A stretch of DNA of 48,693 nucleotides, from positions 1 to 48,693 of the forward strand of contig JAZNQO010000014.1 in the NCBI GenBank assembly GCA_045590215.1, in the 5' to 3' direction. The position numbers and the translations under genes are program-made. The DNA comes from RUG563 sp045590215. GTDB taxonomy: Bacteria > Bacillota > Clostridia > Christensenellales > Aristaeellaceae. Positions 33,450-42,177 of the stretch are shown here, piece by piece. Every line of letters starts with the position of its first letter. Positions within the stretch are counted from its first letter, which is position 1. The notes below the pieces were generated by a model. That model saw only the letters and a list, made by a program, of their open reading frames with translations. It made no database searches and was not told the origin of the DNA.

Positions 33450-33890
33450 ATGGAAAAAACACCCGTTTTATTATCAGTCAGCGGCTGGAGCCAGCCTCAA
33501 GGCGAAGAAAAACCGGATCCCGTGCGGTTGCTTACCTGCGGCACGCTGACGGGTTCTTTGGACGCTTGGCGGCTGGACTATACGGAAACCCATCCCGGCG
33601 AGGAAAAGGCGCATGATGTGGTGGTGAAGATGCAAAAGGGCGTTGTCACCATGGAGCGGCATGGGGATTATGCGACCAGCATGGTCTTTGAAAAAGGCCG
33701 CCGGTTTGAGGGCTGCTATCATACGCCCTATGGCGCACTGGATATGGGCATTTTCTCCACGCAGGTGAAATACACTGTGGACGAGCAGAAAACAGGGGAA
33801 GTGAACCTGCAATATCAATTGGACTTGCAGGGGCAGTTTGCCGCCCTGCATGAGCTTTGCATCCGCTTCTGCCCTTCGCAAAAGGCATGA
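33450..33890 (+). CDS. DUF1934 (YwiB-like) beta-barrel protein
   Basis: Protein of 146 residues matching DUF1934 in pattern: LLSVSGWSQ opening, LDYTETHPGEE, VVVKMQKGVVTMERHGDYATSMVFEKGRRFEGCYHTPYGALDMGI and an alternating-strand C-terminus. These small calycin-like barrels are cytoplasmic and of unknown function, and often precede argS in Firmicutes; here argS is elsewhere. GGGAGG precedes the ATG. The stop overlaps the next start by 4 bp. Confidence 0.82.
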   Translation: MEKTPVLLSVSGWSQPQGEEKPDPVRLLTCGTLTGSLDAWRLDYTETHPGEEKAHDVVVKMQKGVVTMERHGDYATSMVFEKGRRFEGCYHTPYGALDMGIFSTQVKYTVDEQKTGEVNLQYQLDLQGQFAALHELCIRFCPSQKA

Positions 33891-34369
33891 ATATCGTTAA
33901 TTTGTGGCGGCAGGAAATCAGAGGCTTGCTTCCCTGCGGCTTTTTGAAAATCAGCCGGGAAGCAGGCTTTTTGTTTGTCAGCGATTATCCTTTGCGGATG
34001 GAAAAGGCGAAAGAAGTGCATGAAAAGCTGGCAAAGGCCGGGTTTTCCGTGACAGTGCAAAAGGGCATGGCGTATCTGGACGCAGGAAGGGAAAAATACG
34101 AACAGGCGGCCAGAAAAATGCCTTCTTTTGCTGCACCGGAAGGGAAGGGAAATAAGCACCTTTTGTTTCTTGCCCGGCTGCTCATGCAAGGGAAAGAAGA
34201 AAATTTTGCCCTTGCAGGCTATGTGCTGCGATGCACGGCCTTGGGCGATGAAAAGGGGCTTTTGAAGCTGCCGCTCCTGATTGCCCTGCAAAAAAGAAAA
34301 AAAGCCCCCCTTTCTCCTTTGGCCGGGAAGGTGCTTTTGCAATATGTGAATGAAAAACAGGAGGAATAA
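33887..34369 (+). CDS. Unknown protein, 160 residues
   Basis: Not recognised. The start is taken at ATG 33887, overlapping the DUF1934 stop by 4 bp (ATGA); there is only a weak AAAGG before it, so translation is probably coupled. The N-terminal half could be two ferredoxin-like repeats (GFLKISREAGFLFVSDYPLRMEKAKEVHEKLAKAGFSVTVQKGMAYLD), the C-terminal half helical and Leu/Lys-rich. No signal peptide or membrane segment. It ends 3 bp before an MBL-fold gene. Confidence 0.7.
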   Translation: MNIVNLWRQEIRGLLPCGFLKISREAGFLFVSDYPLRMEKAKEVHEKLAKAGFSVTVQKGMAYLDAGREKYEQAARKMPSFAAPEGKGNKHLLFLARLLMQGKEENFALAGYVLRCTALGDEKGLLKLPLLIALQKRKKAPLSPLAGKVLLQYVNEKQEE

Positions 34370-34372
34370 AGG

Positions 34373-35020
34373 ATGCTGATTACTTATCACGGTCATGCGG
34401 AATTTTCCATTGAACTGGCGGATGGCTATACCCTGATGACCGATCCTTTTGACGGCCATGTGGGCTACGAAATGAAGGAATATACCTGCGATGCGGCATT
34501 GATTTCCCACGGCCACGGGGATCATGCCTTTACGGATAAGCTGAAGGGAGCATATGCCAAAATAGACCAGGCAGGCCATTGGCTGCTAAAGCAGGGTGTG
34601 AAAGTGACGGCCATCCCTTCGGTGCATGATGATGCGGCTGGCGCAAAACGGGGCAAAAACTTGATCATGAAGCTGGAAGCGGAAGGGCTGACGCTGGTGC
34701 ATCTGGGGGATCAGGGGGATGATTTGACGGACGAGCAGGTGGAAAAGCTGGGCCGGGTGGATATCCTGATGATTCCCGTGGGCGGCTTTTACACCATCGA
34801 TGCCGCTATGGCACGGCGCATTGTGGATAAGCTGGATCCCTTTGTGGTGATTCCCATGCACTATAAGACGAAGGTCAATCAGGATTGGCCTATTGCGGAT
34901 GAAAAGGAATTTTTGCGCTTGATGGGGCAAGCGGATGCAAAGCCCATGCCGCTTATCCGCATCACCAAGGGCGATCTGGAACAGCAACCTGCTTTGGCTC
35001 TTTTGCAGTACGAAGAATAA
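34373..35020 (+). CDS. MBL-fold metal-dependent hydrolase
   Basis: Protein of 215 residues of the metallo-beta-lactamase fold in the UlaG/UPF0173 group. The metal motif SHGHGDH (about 45-51) is complete, and further ligands are likely in IPSVHDD, HLGDQGDDL and VVIPMHYKTK. Members hydrolyse varied substrates, and this one cannot be assigned. GGAGG is 8 bases before the ATG. It lies in a tight run with the unknown gene before it and a GNAT gene 12 bp after. Confidence 0.82.
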   Translation: MLITYHGHAEFSIELADGYTLMTDPFDGHVGYEMKEYTCDAALISHGHGDHAFTDKLKGAYAKIDQAGHWLLKQGVKVTAIPSVHDDAAGAKRGKNLIMKLEAEGLTLVHLGDQGDDLTDEQVEKLGRVDILMIPVGGFYTIDAAMARRIVDKLDPFVVIPMHYKTKVNQDWPIADEKEFLRLMGQADAKPMPLIRITKGDLEQQPALALLQYEE

Positions 35021-35032
35021 AGAGGGACGATT

Positions 35033-35542
35033 ATGAGAATCGAAACGGAACGGATAATGATTGCGGAATTTGAGGAATCCATGGCGGAAAGCACACACAA
35101 AAATTCGCTGGACGAGGATAACCGCCGCTTTTTGCCGGATGAAGTATTTGAAACGGTAGAGGAAGCAAAAGAAACCATTGCGTTTCTGATGAACGTATAT
35201 AAGACGGAAGATGGGCCGCTGGTATATCCGGTGCTGTTGAAGAATGGAGTGCATATCGGCCATGTGCAGCTGGTGCCCATGGAGAACGCACTGTTTGAGG
35301 TGGGGTATCACATCGCCAAGGATTATACCAACAAGGGCTATGCCACAGAGGCCATGAAAGCCTTCCTTGGGGAAATGATGCAGAAAAAACAGCTGGATAA
35401 GGTATATGGCATCTGCGTTGCGGAAAACACAGCTTCCAGAAAAGTGATGGAAAAGCTGGGCTTCCTGCTGGAATTTGACGGCATGGGAGAATATCAGGGG
35501 GAAAACAAAGCCATTGTGAAGTATGTTTACACCAAAGAATAA
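35033..35542 (+). CDS. GNAT acetyltransferase
   Basis: Protein of 169 residues of the Acetyltransf_3 type: RIETERIMIAEF start, GYHIAKDYTNKGYATEAMKAFL with the acetyl-CoA loop, and KVYGICVAENTASRKVMEKLGF. Probably acetylates an amine of a small molecule or protein; the substrate is unknown. AGAGGGA is the likely ribosome site. It ends the run that started with DUF1934. Confidence 0.85.
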   Translation: MRIETERIMIAEFEESMAESTHKNSLDEDNRRFLPDEVFETVEEAKETIAFLMNVYKTEDGPLVYPVLLKNGVHIGHVQLVPMENALFEVGYHIAKDYTNKGYATEAMKAFLGEMMQKKQLDKVYGICVAENTASRKVMEKLGFLLEFDGMGEYQGENKAIVKYVYTKE

Positions 35543-35570
35543 AGGAGTTTGCTTTCACAAATAATAAATA

Positions 35571-35603
35571 GGAGCCGCCTCGGCTGAAGGCGGCTCCTTT
35601 TTT
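35571..35603 (+). terminator. Terminator after the GNAT gene, possibly bidirectional
   Basis: Nine-bp perfect stem GGAGCCGCC/GGCGGCTCC then six T. On the other strand the stem is followed by TATTTATTATTT, so it may also serve the facing gene at 35614. Confidence 0.88.
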
Positions 35604-35613
35604 ATGAAATGGG

Positions 35614-36087
35614 TCACCACAGATTGACCCGTTTGCGTTCATACATCAGAGAGGTTTTATAGCTGCTGCGGATGGTGTATTGATAGGCACTATCCCGCAT
35701 GCCGTTGGGGCGCATTACCTGATAGCGGCGGAAGCGATATTTGGCGGCGGACTGCAGCTGGGGCAGCTCCTCCGAAAGCAGCTGTGCCAAAGCCAGCGTT
35801 TTCCCTTCGGAAAGGGGGGCGTAGCCGTATTGGCTGGGGATAAATTCGCCCATTTTGCCGGGGGGGCATACACTAAAGAAGGCAATCAAATCTCTTTCCA
35901 CACGGATGCAGTCTATATCGTGGCGTTTGGCAAATTCCACCATAGGCACCAGCTGCCAGTACAGTGCGCTGTTTTTCATGCGCTCCATGCGCAGGGCCTC
36001 TTTCTGGCGGGTGCGCTGATCTGCCACGAACAAAATACATGCGCCCATCAACGCAAGGGCACAGGCAAACAAGACCCATCCATTCAT
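35614..36087 (-). CDS. Unknown membrane-anchored protein, 157 residues
   Basis: One N-terminal membrane segment (about 4-22, VLFACALALMGACILFV) followed by a basic stretch with RTRQKEALRMERMKN, then a soluble domain with no motif I recognise. The start is ATG 36087, with AAAGGGG about 8 bases upstream; a longer frame from 36120 has no ribosome site and would begin inside the promoter's -10 region. It has its own promoter and stands alone between two terminators and divergent genes. Confidence 0.65.
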   Translation of the reverse strand: MNGWVLFACALALMGACILFVADQRTRQKEALRMERMKNSALYWQLVPMVEFAKRHDIDCIRVERDLIAFFSVCPPGKMGEFIPSQYGYAPLSEGKTLALAQLLSEELPQLQSAAKYRFRRYQVMRPNGMRDSAYQYTIRSSYKTSLMYERKRVNLW

Positions 36088-36118
36088 GGCATGAACCCCT
36101 TTCCACAACATATGGTAC

Positions 36119-36147
36119 ATTGTAACAAAAGAGGCCTACAAATTCAA
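36119..36147 (-). promoter_or_regulatory. Sigma-A-type promoter for the 35614-36087 gene
   Basis: Minus strand TTGAAT (36142-36147), 17-bp spacer, TACAAT (36119-36124). Further upstream, TTGTAAC- and GTTACAA-like words recur several times and could be operator sites. Confidence 0.5.
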
Positions 36148-36210
36148 GGGTTTTCCAAGAATGTACGAAATTTGTAACATTTGTAAACGAAGAAAACGAA
36201 TTTGTATATT

Positions 36211-36915
36211 TTACGGGGTCGAAAGGATGCGTTTGATGGCTTCTCCTGCCAGAATCATGCCCATGACAGGCGGCACGAAGGACAGGCTGCCGGGCAAATG
36301 ACGCCCATTTTCTTCCAAAATTTCAAAGGGCGCAAGCGGCGGCTCCTCGGAATAGACCACCAGATGTTGTGGTATTCCCATTTTCTTTAATTTGCTACGT
36401 AGAGCACGGGCCAAGGGGCACACTTTCGTATTATAAATATCCGCCACTTTGAAGGCGGTAGGGTCCATTTTGTTGCCTGCGCCAAGGGCACTGATGATGG
36501 GCACCTGTTCCTTGTGTGCCGTTTCGATCAGCAGCAATTTGGAAGAGACCGTGTCAATGCAGTCCACGATAAAATCATAAGCGGACAGGGGATAATCTTT
36601 GGCGTTTTCTGCGCTGTAAAAAACGGGATGCACGGTGATACGGGCGTCAGGGTTAATATCCAACGCTCTTTCTTTCATCACCGCTGCCTTATTTTTTCCG
36701 ATGGTGGAATGAAGGGCTACCAGCTGGCGGTTGATATTGGTTTCAGATACTTCATCGGGGTCGAAAAAGGAAAGGCTACCCACGCCGCCCCGGCACAAGG
36801 CCTCGCAGCAGGCTGCCCCCACGCCGCCCACGCCAAAGACGGCCACATGCGCCTTTTGCAGCTTTTCCATGGCCTCTTTTCCCAATAAAAGTTCCGCTCT
36901 TGCAAAGATACCCAT
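36211..36915 (-). CDS. tcdA: tRNA threonylcarbamoyladenosine dehydratase
   Basis: ThiF/MoeB/E1-like protein of 234 residues. Nucleotide loop VFGVGGVGAACCEAL, adenylation motif DVSETNINRQ-type (DEVSETNINRQLVALHSTIGKNKA), and VDCIDTVSSKLLLIETAH all match TcdA (CsdL, YgdL), which cyclises t6A37 of tRNA to ct6A with ATP. Length fits the Gram-positive form. GGAGG lies 6 bases before the ATG. It is divergent from the ger operon. Confidence 0.9.
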   Translation of the reverse strand: MGIFARAELLLGKEAMEKLQKAHVAVFGVGGVGAACCEALCRGGVGSLSFFDPDEVSETNINRQLVALHSTIGKNKAAVMKERALDINPDARITVHPVFYSAENAKDYPLSAYDFIVDCIDTVSSKLLLIETAHKEQVPIISALGAGNKMDPTAFKVADIYNTKVCPLARALRSKLKKMGIPQHLVVYSEEPPLAPFEILEENGRHLPGSLSFVPPVMGMILAGEAIKRILSTP

Positions 36916-36944
36916 GCCTGTCCTCCGGGTGATTGATGGAATTT

Positions 36945-36973
36945 ATGATACAGGGAAACGAAAGAAATGTCAA
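36945..36973 (-). promoter_or_regulatory. Sigma-A promoter for tcdA
   Basis: Minus strand TTGACA (36968-36973), 17-bp spacer, TATCAT (36945-36950), just upstream of the tcdA ribosome site. Confidence 0.65.
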
Positions 36974-37049
36974 TGGACGGGCTGTGGCTTTGGCATGGCA
37001 AATATTTTTCCGGCTTTGGGGCAAACTGTTTTAGGCACAGAAAGGCGGA

Positions 37050-38552
37050 ATGAAGATGCAAAAACAGCAGCTTGGCAGCAGCTATGCGGACAACAAACGG
37101 CAGATTGCCGAAAGCATATCGGTATCCAAAAATGAAGATATGAAAATCCGGGAGTTTACCATGGCCGGGCGGAAGGCGGCCTTTGTGTATATTGACGGCA
37201 TGGTGGATTTGAGCCGGGTACAGCTGTTTGTGATGGCTCCCTGCATGGAAGTGAAGCAGCTGCCGCCGGACGATGAGCTGATGGATTTTGTGGCGGAGCA
37301 GGTGGTGCAACTGGCTTCCGTGGAAAAGACGGATAGCTTGCAAAATGTGCTTATGCGTATTTGCCAAGGGGACGGCGCATTGATTCTGGACGGCATGCCC
37401 GGCGCACTGATTGGCGAAGTGAAGGGCTACAGCCGCCGGGGCATCCATCAACCCGTGAACGAAACGGTTATTTTGGGTCCTCATGAGGGCTTTTGCGAAA
37501 CCATGCGAGATAACGTGGTATTGATTCGCCGGCTGATGCGCACGCCCAACCTCATCAGCGAGGCCGTTACCATTGGCGATCAGGCAGAAATGCGGATATG
37601 CCTTTTGTATCTGGACGGCGTTGCGCCCATGGAAACGGTGGACGAAATCAAGCGGCGCATTGCAGGCTGCCGGGTGGATTATGTATCCTCCCTTGGCATG
37701 CTGGAGCAGCTGTTGGAGGACAACCCCTATTCCCTCATGCCCCAGACCATGACCACCGAGCGGCCGGACAGGGCGGTGAGCTTCCTTTCCGAAGGGCAGG
37801 TGGTGATCCTGATGGAAAACGCCCCGGCGGCACTGGTGATGCCCACCGGGCTTTTGCAGCATTATCATGCCCCGGACGATACGGCCATGCGCTGGCAATA
37901 CGGCACGTTTATTCGGCTGCTTCGGATGGCCGGGATGCTGATTGCGCTTTTTTTGCCGGCGGTGTATGTGGCCTTGACGGTGTTTCACCCGGAAGGGATG
38001 AGCCTTTCTATGATTACCAGCGTGATTGAAAATCAGTCCAAGGTGCCGCTGACGCTGTTTCCTTCTATGCTGTTGATGCTGCTGGCCTTTGGGCTGATAA
38101 ACGAGGCCGGTGCAAGGGTGCCGGGGGTGATGGGCAGCAGCCTGTCTATCGTCAGCGGTATCATTCTGGGGCAGGCAGTGGTGGAAGCCAATATGTTCAG
38201 TCCTTTGCTGATCGTGGTGGTGGCCATTTCCGGCCTTGGCACTTATGCTGTGCCGTCCTATCCGCTTACGATTGCCATCCGCATTGCCCAGTTGATGCTG
38301 GTGGTATTGGCAGGGCTGGCCGGATATCCCGGCATCATCATGGGCACTTTTTTGATACTGGTGCGCATCTGCGGCCTGACCAGCCTGCGCTATCCCTATC
38401 TGGCTCCCATTGCCCCCAAACGGTCTTCCAACCCGGATGCCGTTTTGCGCATGCCCATCTGGCGGCAGCGCATCCGGGGCTTCATGGCCAACGCATTTCA
38501 AATGAATCGCACCACAGGCCCCATGCGAGCTTGGGATAAGGGGGAAAAATGA
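37050..38552 (+). CDS. Spore germination receptor subunit GerA family
   Basis: Protein of 500 residues. A soluble N-terminal domain (about 1-290), with YIDGMVDLSRVQ and VKGYSRRGIHQPVNETVILGPHEGFCETMRDNVVLIRRLMRTPNL, is followed by about five membrane segments and a short basic tail. This PETVIRGPREGF-like motif is diagnostic of GerAA. The A subunit forms the germinant-sensing receptor complex in the spore inner membrane with the B and C products encoded next. ATG 37050 or 37056 could start it; AAAGGCGG is just upstream. The B gene overlaps the stop by 4 bp. Ligand is unknown. Confidence 0.93.
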   Translation: MKMQKQQLGSSYADNKRQIAESISVSKNEDMKIREFTMAGRKAAFVYIDGMVDLSRVQLFVMAPCMEVKQLPPDDELMDFVAEQVVQLASVEKTDSLQNVLMRICQGDGALILDGMPGALIGEVKGYSRRGIHQPVNETVILGPHEGFCETMRDNVVLIRRLMRTPNLISEAVTIGDQAEMRICLLYLDGVAPMETVDEIKRRIAGCRVDYVSSLGMLEQLLEDNPYSLMPQTMTTERPDRAVSFLSEGQVVILMENAPAALVMPTGLLQHYHAPDDTAMRWQYGTFIRLLRMAGMLIALFLPAVYVALTVFHPEGMSLSMITSVIENQSKVPLTLFPSMLLMLLAFGLINEAGARVPGVMGSSLSIVSGIILGQAVVEANMFSPLLIVVVAISGLGTYAVPSYPLTIAIRIAQLMLVVLAGLAGYPGIIMGTFLILVRICGLTSLRYPYLAPIAPKRSSNPDAVLRMPIWRQRIRGFMANAFQMNRTTGPMRAWDKGEK

Positions 38553-39640
38553 GCGTATTTGCAAAAGGGCAAACAAGCACCGCCGTACATTCAACGGATG
38601 CGGCCATGGCTCAGCGGCAAGGGGAAGCCATCCGGGATCATTTCACCCTCTCTGCTGTGCATTTATATGCCCAATTAGTGATTGGCATGGCACTTGTACT
38701 CTATCGCCATGTGAGCACGCCGGGATATATGAGCCTCGCTTTACTAATTGTACCGCTGGTGCTTTTGTATGCCATCAGCTGCAGGCTGAGCCAAAGGGAA
38801 GGGATTATGGAAAGGCCGCTAGGAAAGGCGGCGGATGTGTTGCTGTTTTTGTGCCTGTTTTCCGATGCGCAGATGAGCCTTTATGCCTTTACGGAGATTG
38901 TGCGGGAAATGCTGCCGGATTACAACAGTGCGGTGATTGCGCTGGTGACGCTTTTGTGCGTGCTGCCCTCTTTGAAAAAGCAGAACGCCCATGCGCTTCC
39001 AACCCTTGGGCGGCTGCTGAAAATTCCGCTGATTGTGGGGATTGGTTTTTGCATGCTGACAGCGGCCAGAAGGGGCAGCATGAGCCATCTTTTTCCCCTT
39101 TTTGGCATGGGAGAAAGGCGGATTTTCACCGGGGCTTTCTGGATGTGCTCGACGCTGAGCGCAGCGTTGACGCCGCTGTATATCAAAACGCCGCCGCTTA
39201 CCTTGCAGCAAAAGAAAAGGGGCTTTTTCGCCCTGCTTTCTTCGCTTTTATTTGGATGCGTCACGGCGTTTTGGGCTGCCTATATGCTGCCTTTTTATTT
39301 TCTGGCACGGCCGGACACCATGGGAGCCCAGCTGCTATTGCCGCTGAAAGTATATCCCACGCTATCCTCCTGGTCTGTGATGGTGTGCCTGATGATGCTG
39401 TTATTATTGGTTAGTTTAGCCTCTGCCCTTAGCCGGGGGCGGCACATCCTTTCCCACGTCATTCAAAAGCCCATCAGCATCTGGGCGGCCTTTTTGCTGG
39501 TGCCGTTGCCTGCCCTTTCTACGGATATTGCGCTGCAGATTGTGGCGCATTGGGCTCCCGTGCGCATTTTCTGCATGGCGGCAGCCTTGCTTTTGCTGGC
39601 CTTTGCAGGAAAAGGCAGAAAGGAAGGGAAAACCGCATGA
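38549..39640 (+). CDS. Spore germination receptor subunit GerB family
   Basis: Integral membrane protein of 363 residues with about ten hydrophobic segments, length and position of a GerAB-type permease (APC superfamily), and an ITIxQ-like opening reduced to FTLSAVHLYAQLVIG. GerB subunits bind the germinant in the receptor. The sequence is divergent, so identification rests mainly on topology and place between gerA and gerC. Starts and stops overlap both neighbours by 4 bp (ATGA), typical of coupled translation. Confidence 0.82.
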   Translation: MSVFAKGQTSTAVHSTDAAMAQRQGEAIRDHFTLSAVHLYAQLVIGMALVLYRHVSTPGYMSLALLIVPLVLLYAISCRLSQREGIMERPLGKAADVLLFLCLFSDAQMSLYAFTEIVREMLPDYNSAVIALVTLLCVLPSLKKQNAHALPTLGRLLKIPLIVGIGFCMLTAARRGSMSHLFPLFGMGERRIFTGAFWMCSTLSAALTPLYIKTPPLTLQQKKRGFFALLSSLLFGCVTAFWAAYMLPFYFLARPDTMGAQLLLPLKVYPTLSSWSVMVCLMMLLLLVSLASALSRGRHILSHVIQKPISIWAAFLLVPLPALSTDIALQIVAHWAPVRIFCMAAALLLLAFAGKGRKEGKTA

Positions 39641-40785
39641 AGCGATTGCTTTTTTTGATGCTGTGTCTTTGCCCCCTTTTGCTTGGAGGGTGTATGAGTG
39701 CCCATGTGGAGGAGCAGCTGCTGGTGATTGTGTTGGGCGTGGATCAGACAAAAGAGGGGGATATGACCCTCACCGTGAAAGTGCCCAGCAATACCGCCGG
39801 GGAAGAGGGCGCATCCTCTTCCGGAGAGGCGTCCAAGGGCGGCAATCAGATGGGCTATCTGATGCTTTCGGCCACGGGGCATCAGTTCGCCGATACGCTG
39901 GAACTATTGCTGGCCACCACGCCCCGGTCATTGAATTTCAGCCAGGTGCGTGAAATTGTGGTGGGCAAGGAAGTGGCGCAAAAGGAGGGCTTTTCCACCC
40001 TTTTGCAACAGCTTTATGCCCTGCCGAGGATGCACACCAAGGCGGTGGTTGTGGTTTGCGAAGGAGAGGCGAAAGGCTTTGTGGAAGAGCAAAAGCCCTA
40101 TGTGGGGCTGCGGCTGAGCCGATATATTGAAGTGAGTATCATAAATTATGCAAGCAAAGGCTTTGTGCCCACCACCACGCTGGCTCAAGCCGTACAGGAA
40201 ATGGGCTTTGGCTGGCTGGATCCGCTGCTTATTTTGGGAGCTACGCCGGAAGAAAAGGAAGGACCGCCGTCCGTGGAAAATGTATTGGACGTGGATGCTG
40301 GAGAATTGCATTCCACCAGTATCAATGCCGTGAAGCTCTTTGGTGCAGCGGCCACTGATGGGGAAAAGGTGAGCGGAACGCTGTCCGGCTATGAAATGGC
40401 TTTGATCAATCTCATCCGGGGCAACGCCCAGTCCTTGAGCCTGACGGATGATAGGGGCTTTCCGCTGCCGCTTTATGTGCGCACGCCGGCCACATTGACC
40501 ATCCGGGAAGGGGAAAAACTGCAGCTGGGGGTGAATTTGCTCTGCGAGGTGCATTACACCTCCGGCTATCCCCCGGAAGAAGAAAAAATCCGCCGGCAAT
40601 TGCAGCAGGATATTGAAAACACCATCCGGAAACTGCAAAAAATGCGCTGCGACGGGCTGGGCTTCGGAGGCAAATTGATCCGCCGGTTTCGGACGGTGAA
40701 GGATTGGGAAAATTACAATTTCCGGGAGCGTTACGAACAGGCACAGGTGCAGGTTCAGGTGCAGCTGCGGCTGGAAAAGGAATGA
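39637..40785 (+). CDS. Spore germination receptor lipoprotein GerC family
   Basis: Lipoprotein of 382 residues. The signal peptide ends in the lipobox LLGGC (Cys19), so the mature protein is anchored to the outer face of the spore inner membrane. The three-domain GerAC pattern is visible: VIVLGVDQTKEGDMTLTVKVP, then ATTPRSLNFSQVREIVVGKEVAQKEG, and the C-terminal domain with REGEKLQLGVNLLCEVHY and a long final helix and strand. Start ATG 39637 overlaps the gerB stop. It ends the tricistronic receptor operon; the nearest downstream hairpin (GCGGC-CAA-GCCGC at about 40793) lacks a T-run. Confidence 0.9.
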   Translation: MKRLLFLMLCLCPLLLGGCMSAHVEEQLLVIVLGVDQTKEGDMTLTVKVPSNTAGEEGASSSGEASKGGNQMGYLMLSATGHQFADTLELLLATTPRSLNFSQVREIVVGKEVAQKEGFSTLLQQLYALPRMHTKAVVVVCEGEAKGFVEEQKPYVGLRLSRYIEVSIINYASKGFVPTTTLAQAVQEMGFGWLDPLLILGATPEEKEGPPSVENVLDVDAGELHSTSINAVKLFGAAATDGEKVSGTLSGYEMALINLIRGNAQSLSLTDDRGFPLPLYVRTPATLTIREGEKLQLGVNLLCEVHYTSGYPPEEEKIRRQLQQDIENTIRKLQKMRCDGLGFGGKLIRRFRTVKDWENYNFRERYEQAQVQVQVQLRLEKE

Positions 40786-40869
40786 AAGGCGGCCAAGCCG
40801 CATTGAATTAACGTGTAGGAAAGGTTCATAGGACAGGATAGACGAACCGTGTTTGATAATCACAAAAAT

Positions 40870-40971
40870 GCGTGCTGATTTGCACGCAGCAGATGCACAC
40901 CGCAGCAGGGGCGATTATCAATCGGCCGAATGGCGATCCATGATGAAGACAGGCGATCGATGATCGCCCCT
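40870..40971. repeat. Intergenic inverted repeats with GGCGATC words
   Basis: In the 285-bp gap after gerC, GCGTGC/GCACGC forms a hairpin (40870-40887), and AGGGGCGAT (40907-40915) pairs with ATCGCCCCT (40963-40971). Between them the word GGCGATCnATGAT occurs twice. A related AGGGGCGATT occurs at 22273. It looks like a small intergenic repeat; no gene is seen here. Confidence 0.6.
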
Positions 40972-41023
40972 ACGATAAACGTCTTTGGCCAGAAATGCTT
41001 GCTCGTTTTCTTGTATTTTTATA

Positions 41024-41055
41024 TAAAAAGCTGCGTCAGGTATTATGACGCAGCT
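41024..41055 (-). terminator. Terminator after the alpha/beta hydrolase gene
   Basis: Minus strand AGCTGCGTCA/TGACGCAGCT, ten perfect pairs with a 7-base loop, then TTTTTATA. Confidence 0.88.
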
Positions 41056-41070
41056 AAAATTGATTTATGA

Positions 41071-42141
41071 TTATTTTCCGCTTTTGAACACCGCAAGCAT
41101 CTGTGCCATCAGTTCGGCGTTCAATTCATAGCCCCGATGCTTGTCGAAATGGGTTTCGTAATATTGGGCACGCATTTCTTCGGTGATTTCTCCAACCTTT
41201 TCCTGCCACGCATTGGCATCCGCATTATATTCGTCTATATAGGCAAAGCTTGCGGCAGAGCTGAAAACACGGTTGTGGCCCCTATCCTCGAAGCGGACAA
41301 AGGTGAAGCGGTCGTCGCTTTCAAACTTTTCAAAATAGCGGTCGAAGCTGATTTCAATGGGAATCATATTGTCGTCTTCGCTGTGGATAATCATCACTTT
41401 GGCATCCGTCGCGGCAAGGCCATCCAGCACGCTCATGGCAGCATAATCGCCGAAGGTTTTCTGCTCGTGCTTTTCAAAAAAGGGCAGCACAAAGCTGATG
41501 GCGTCGCCTGCGATGTTTCGGCCCTCCGTTTCCAGCATATCCAGCGATTCATTGAAGCCGGACACCAGAACAGCGGCTTTCACATCCGGGTGCAATTTCA
41601 GCACGGAGCCTGCGGAATAGCCGCCCCAGCTGTGCCCCCACAGCATGATGGGCAGGCCGGAGAACGCCGGGCTTTCCTTCACATAGCGCAGCGCATAATC
41701 CAGATCAATCACGCCTTGGGGCAGGCCGCCTACGGCTTCGCCTTCGCTTTCGTCATTGCCGGTGGCATCATAGGCAAAGACGGTGTAGCCGTTTTTGGTG
41801 AAGAAATCCGCAATGTTCATATAGCTGCGATGGCCGCCGCCGCCAAAACCGTGGGCGAGCACCACCACGCCGGCGGCTTCCTCGCCCTCCCTGAAATAGC
41901 GATAGCCTGTGAGCTGATGCCCTTGCAGGGTGGGGAAAACATGCTTTTCCCGAAGCAGGCCATCAAAGTCTTCCGGCTGCCATGTGAGGGGTTCATAGGT
42001 GGTGAAGCGTTTGTCAAAATTATCTCGGTACACCGCCATGGCCAGTTGATTGGGCACAATCAGCAAAGCGGCCACAAAAATAGCAAGCACAATGCCGATA
42101 ATCAGCCAAAGTTTTTTGTGGTTCCTCTTCGTTTTTTCCAT
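41071..42141 (-). CDS. Membrane-anchored alpha/beta hydrolase
   Basis: Protein of 356 residues. An N-terminal signal-anchor (about 13-33) puts the hydrolase domain outside. Catalytic residues are visible: the nucleophile Ser in GHSWGG, Asp in IIHSEDDNMIP and His in DRGHNRV; the oxyanion region reads LAHGFGGGGHRS. The family resembles YqiA/BAAT-like serine hydrolases and esterases; the substrate is unknown. ATG 42141 is chosen with AAAAGGAG about 10 bases upstream; the ATG at 42162 overlaps that site. It starts 37 bp after the DUF4097 gene and may belong to the PadR unit. Confidence 0.82.
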   Translation of the reverse strand: MEKTKRNHKKLWLIIGIVLAIFVAALLIVPNQLAMAVYRDNFDKRFTTYEPLTWQPEDFDGLLREKHVFPTLQGHQLTGYRYFREGEEAAGVVVLAHGFGGGGHRSYMNIADFFTKNGYTVFAYDATGNDESEGEAVGGLPQGVIDLDYALRYVKESPAFSGLPIMLWGHSWGGYSAGSVLKLHPDVKAAVLVSGFNESLDMLETEGRNIAGDAISFVLPFFEKHEQKTFGDYAAMSVLDGLAATDAKVMIIHSEDDNMIPIEISFDRYFEKFESDDRFTFVRFEDRGHNRVFSSAASFAYIDEYNADANAWQEKVGEITEEMRAQYYETHFDKHRGYELNAELMAQMLAVFKSGK

Positions 42142-42177
42142 GGAACATGATCTCCTTTTCATGAAAGCCGTTATACT

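Noticed and set aside
36717..38594. Minus-strand open frame of 625 codons
   Set aside because: Antisense to the gerA gene and overlapping tcdA; His/Gln-rich shadow.
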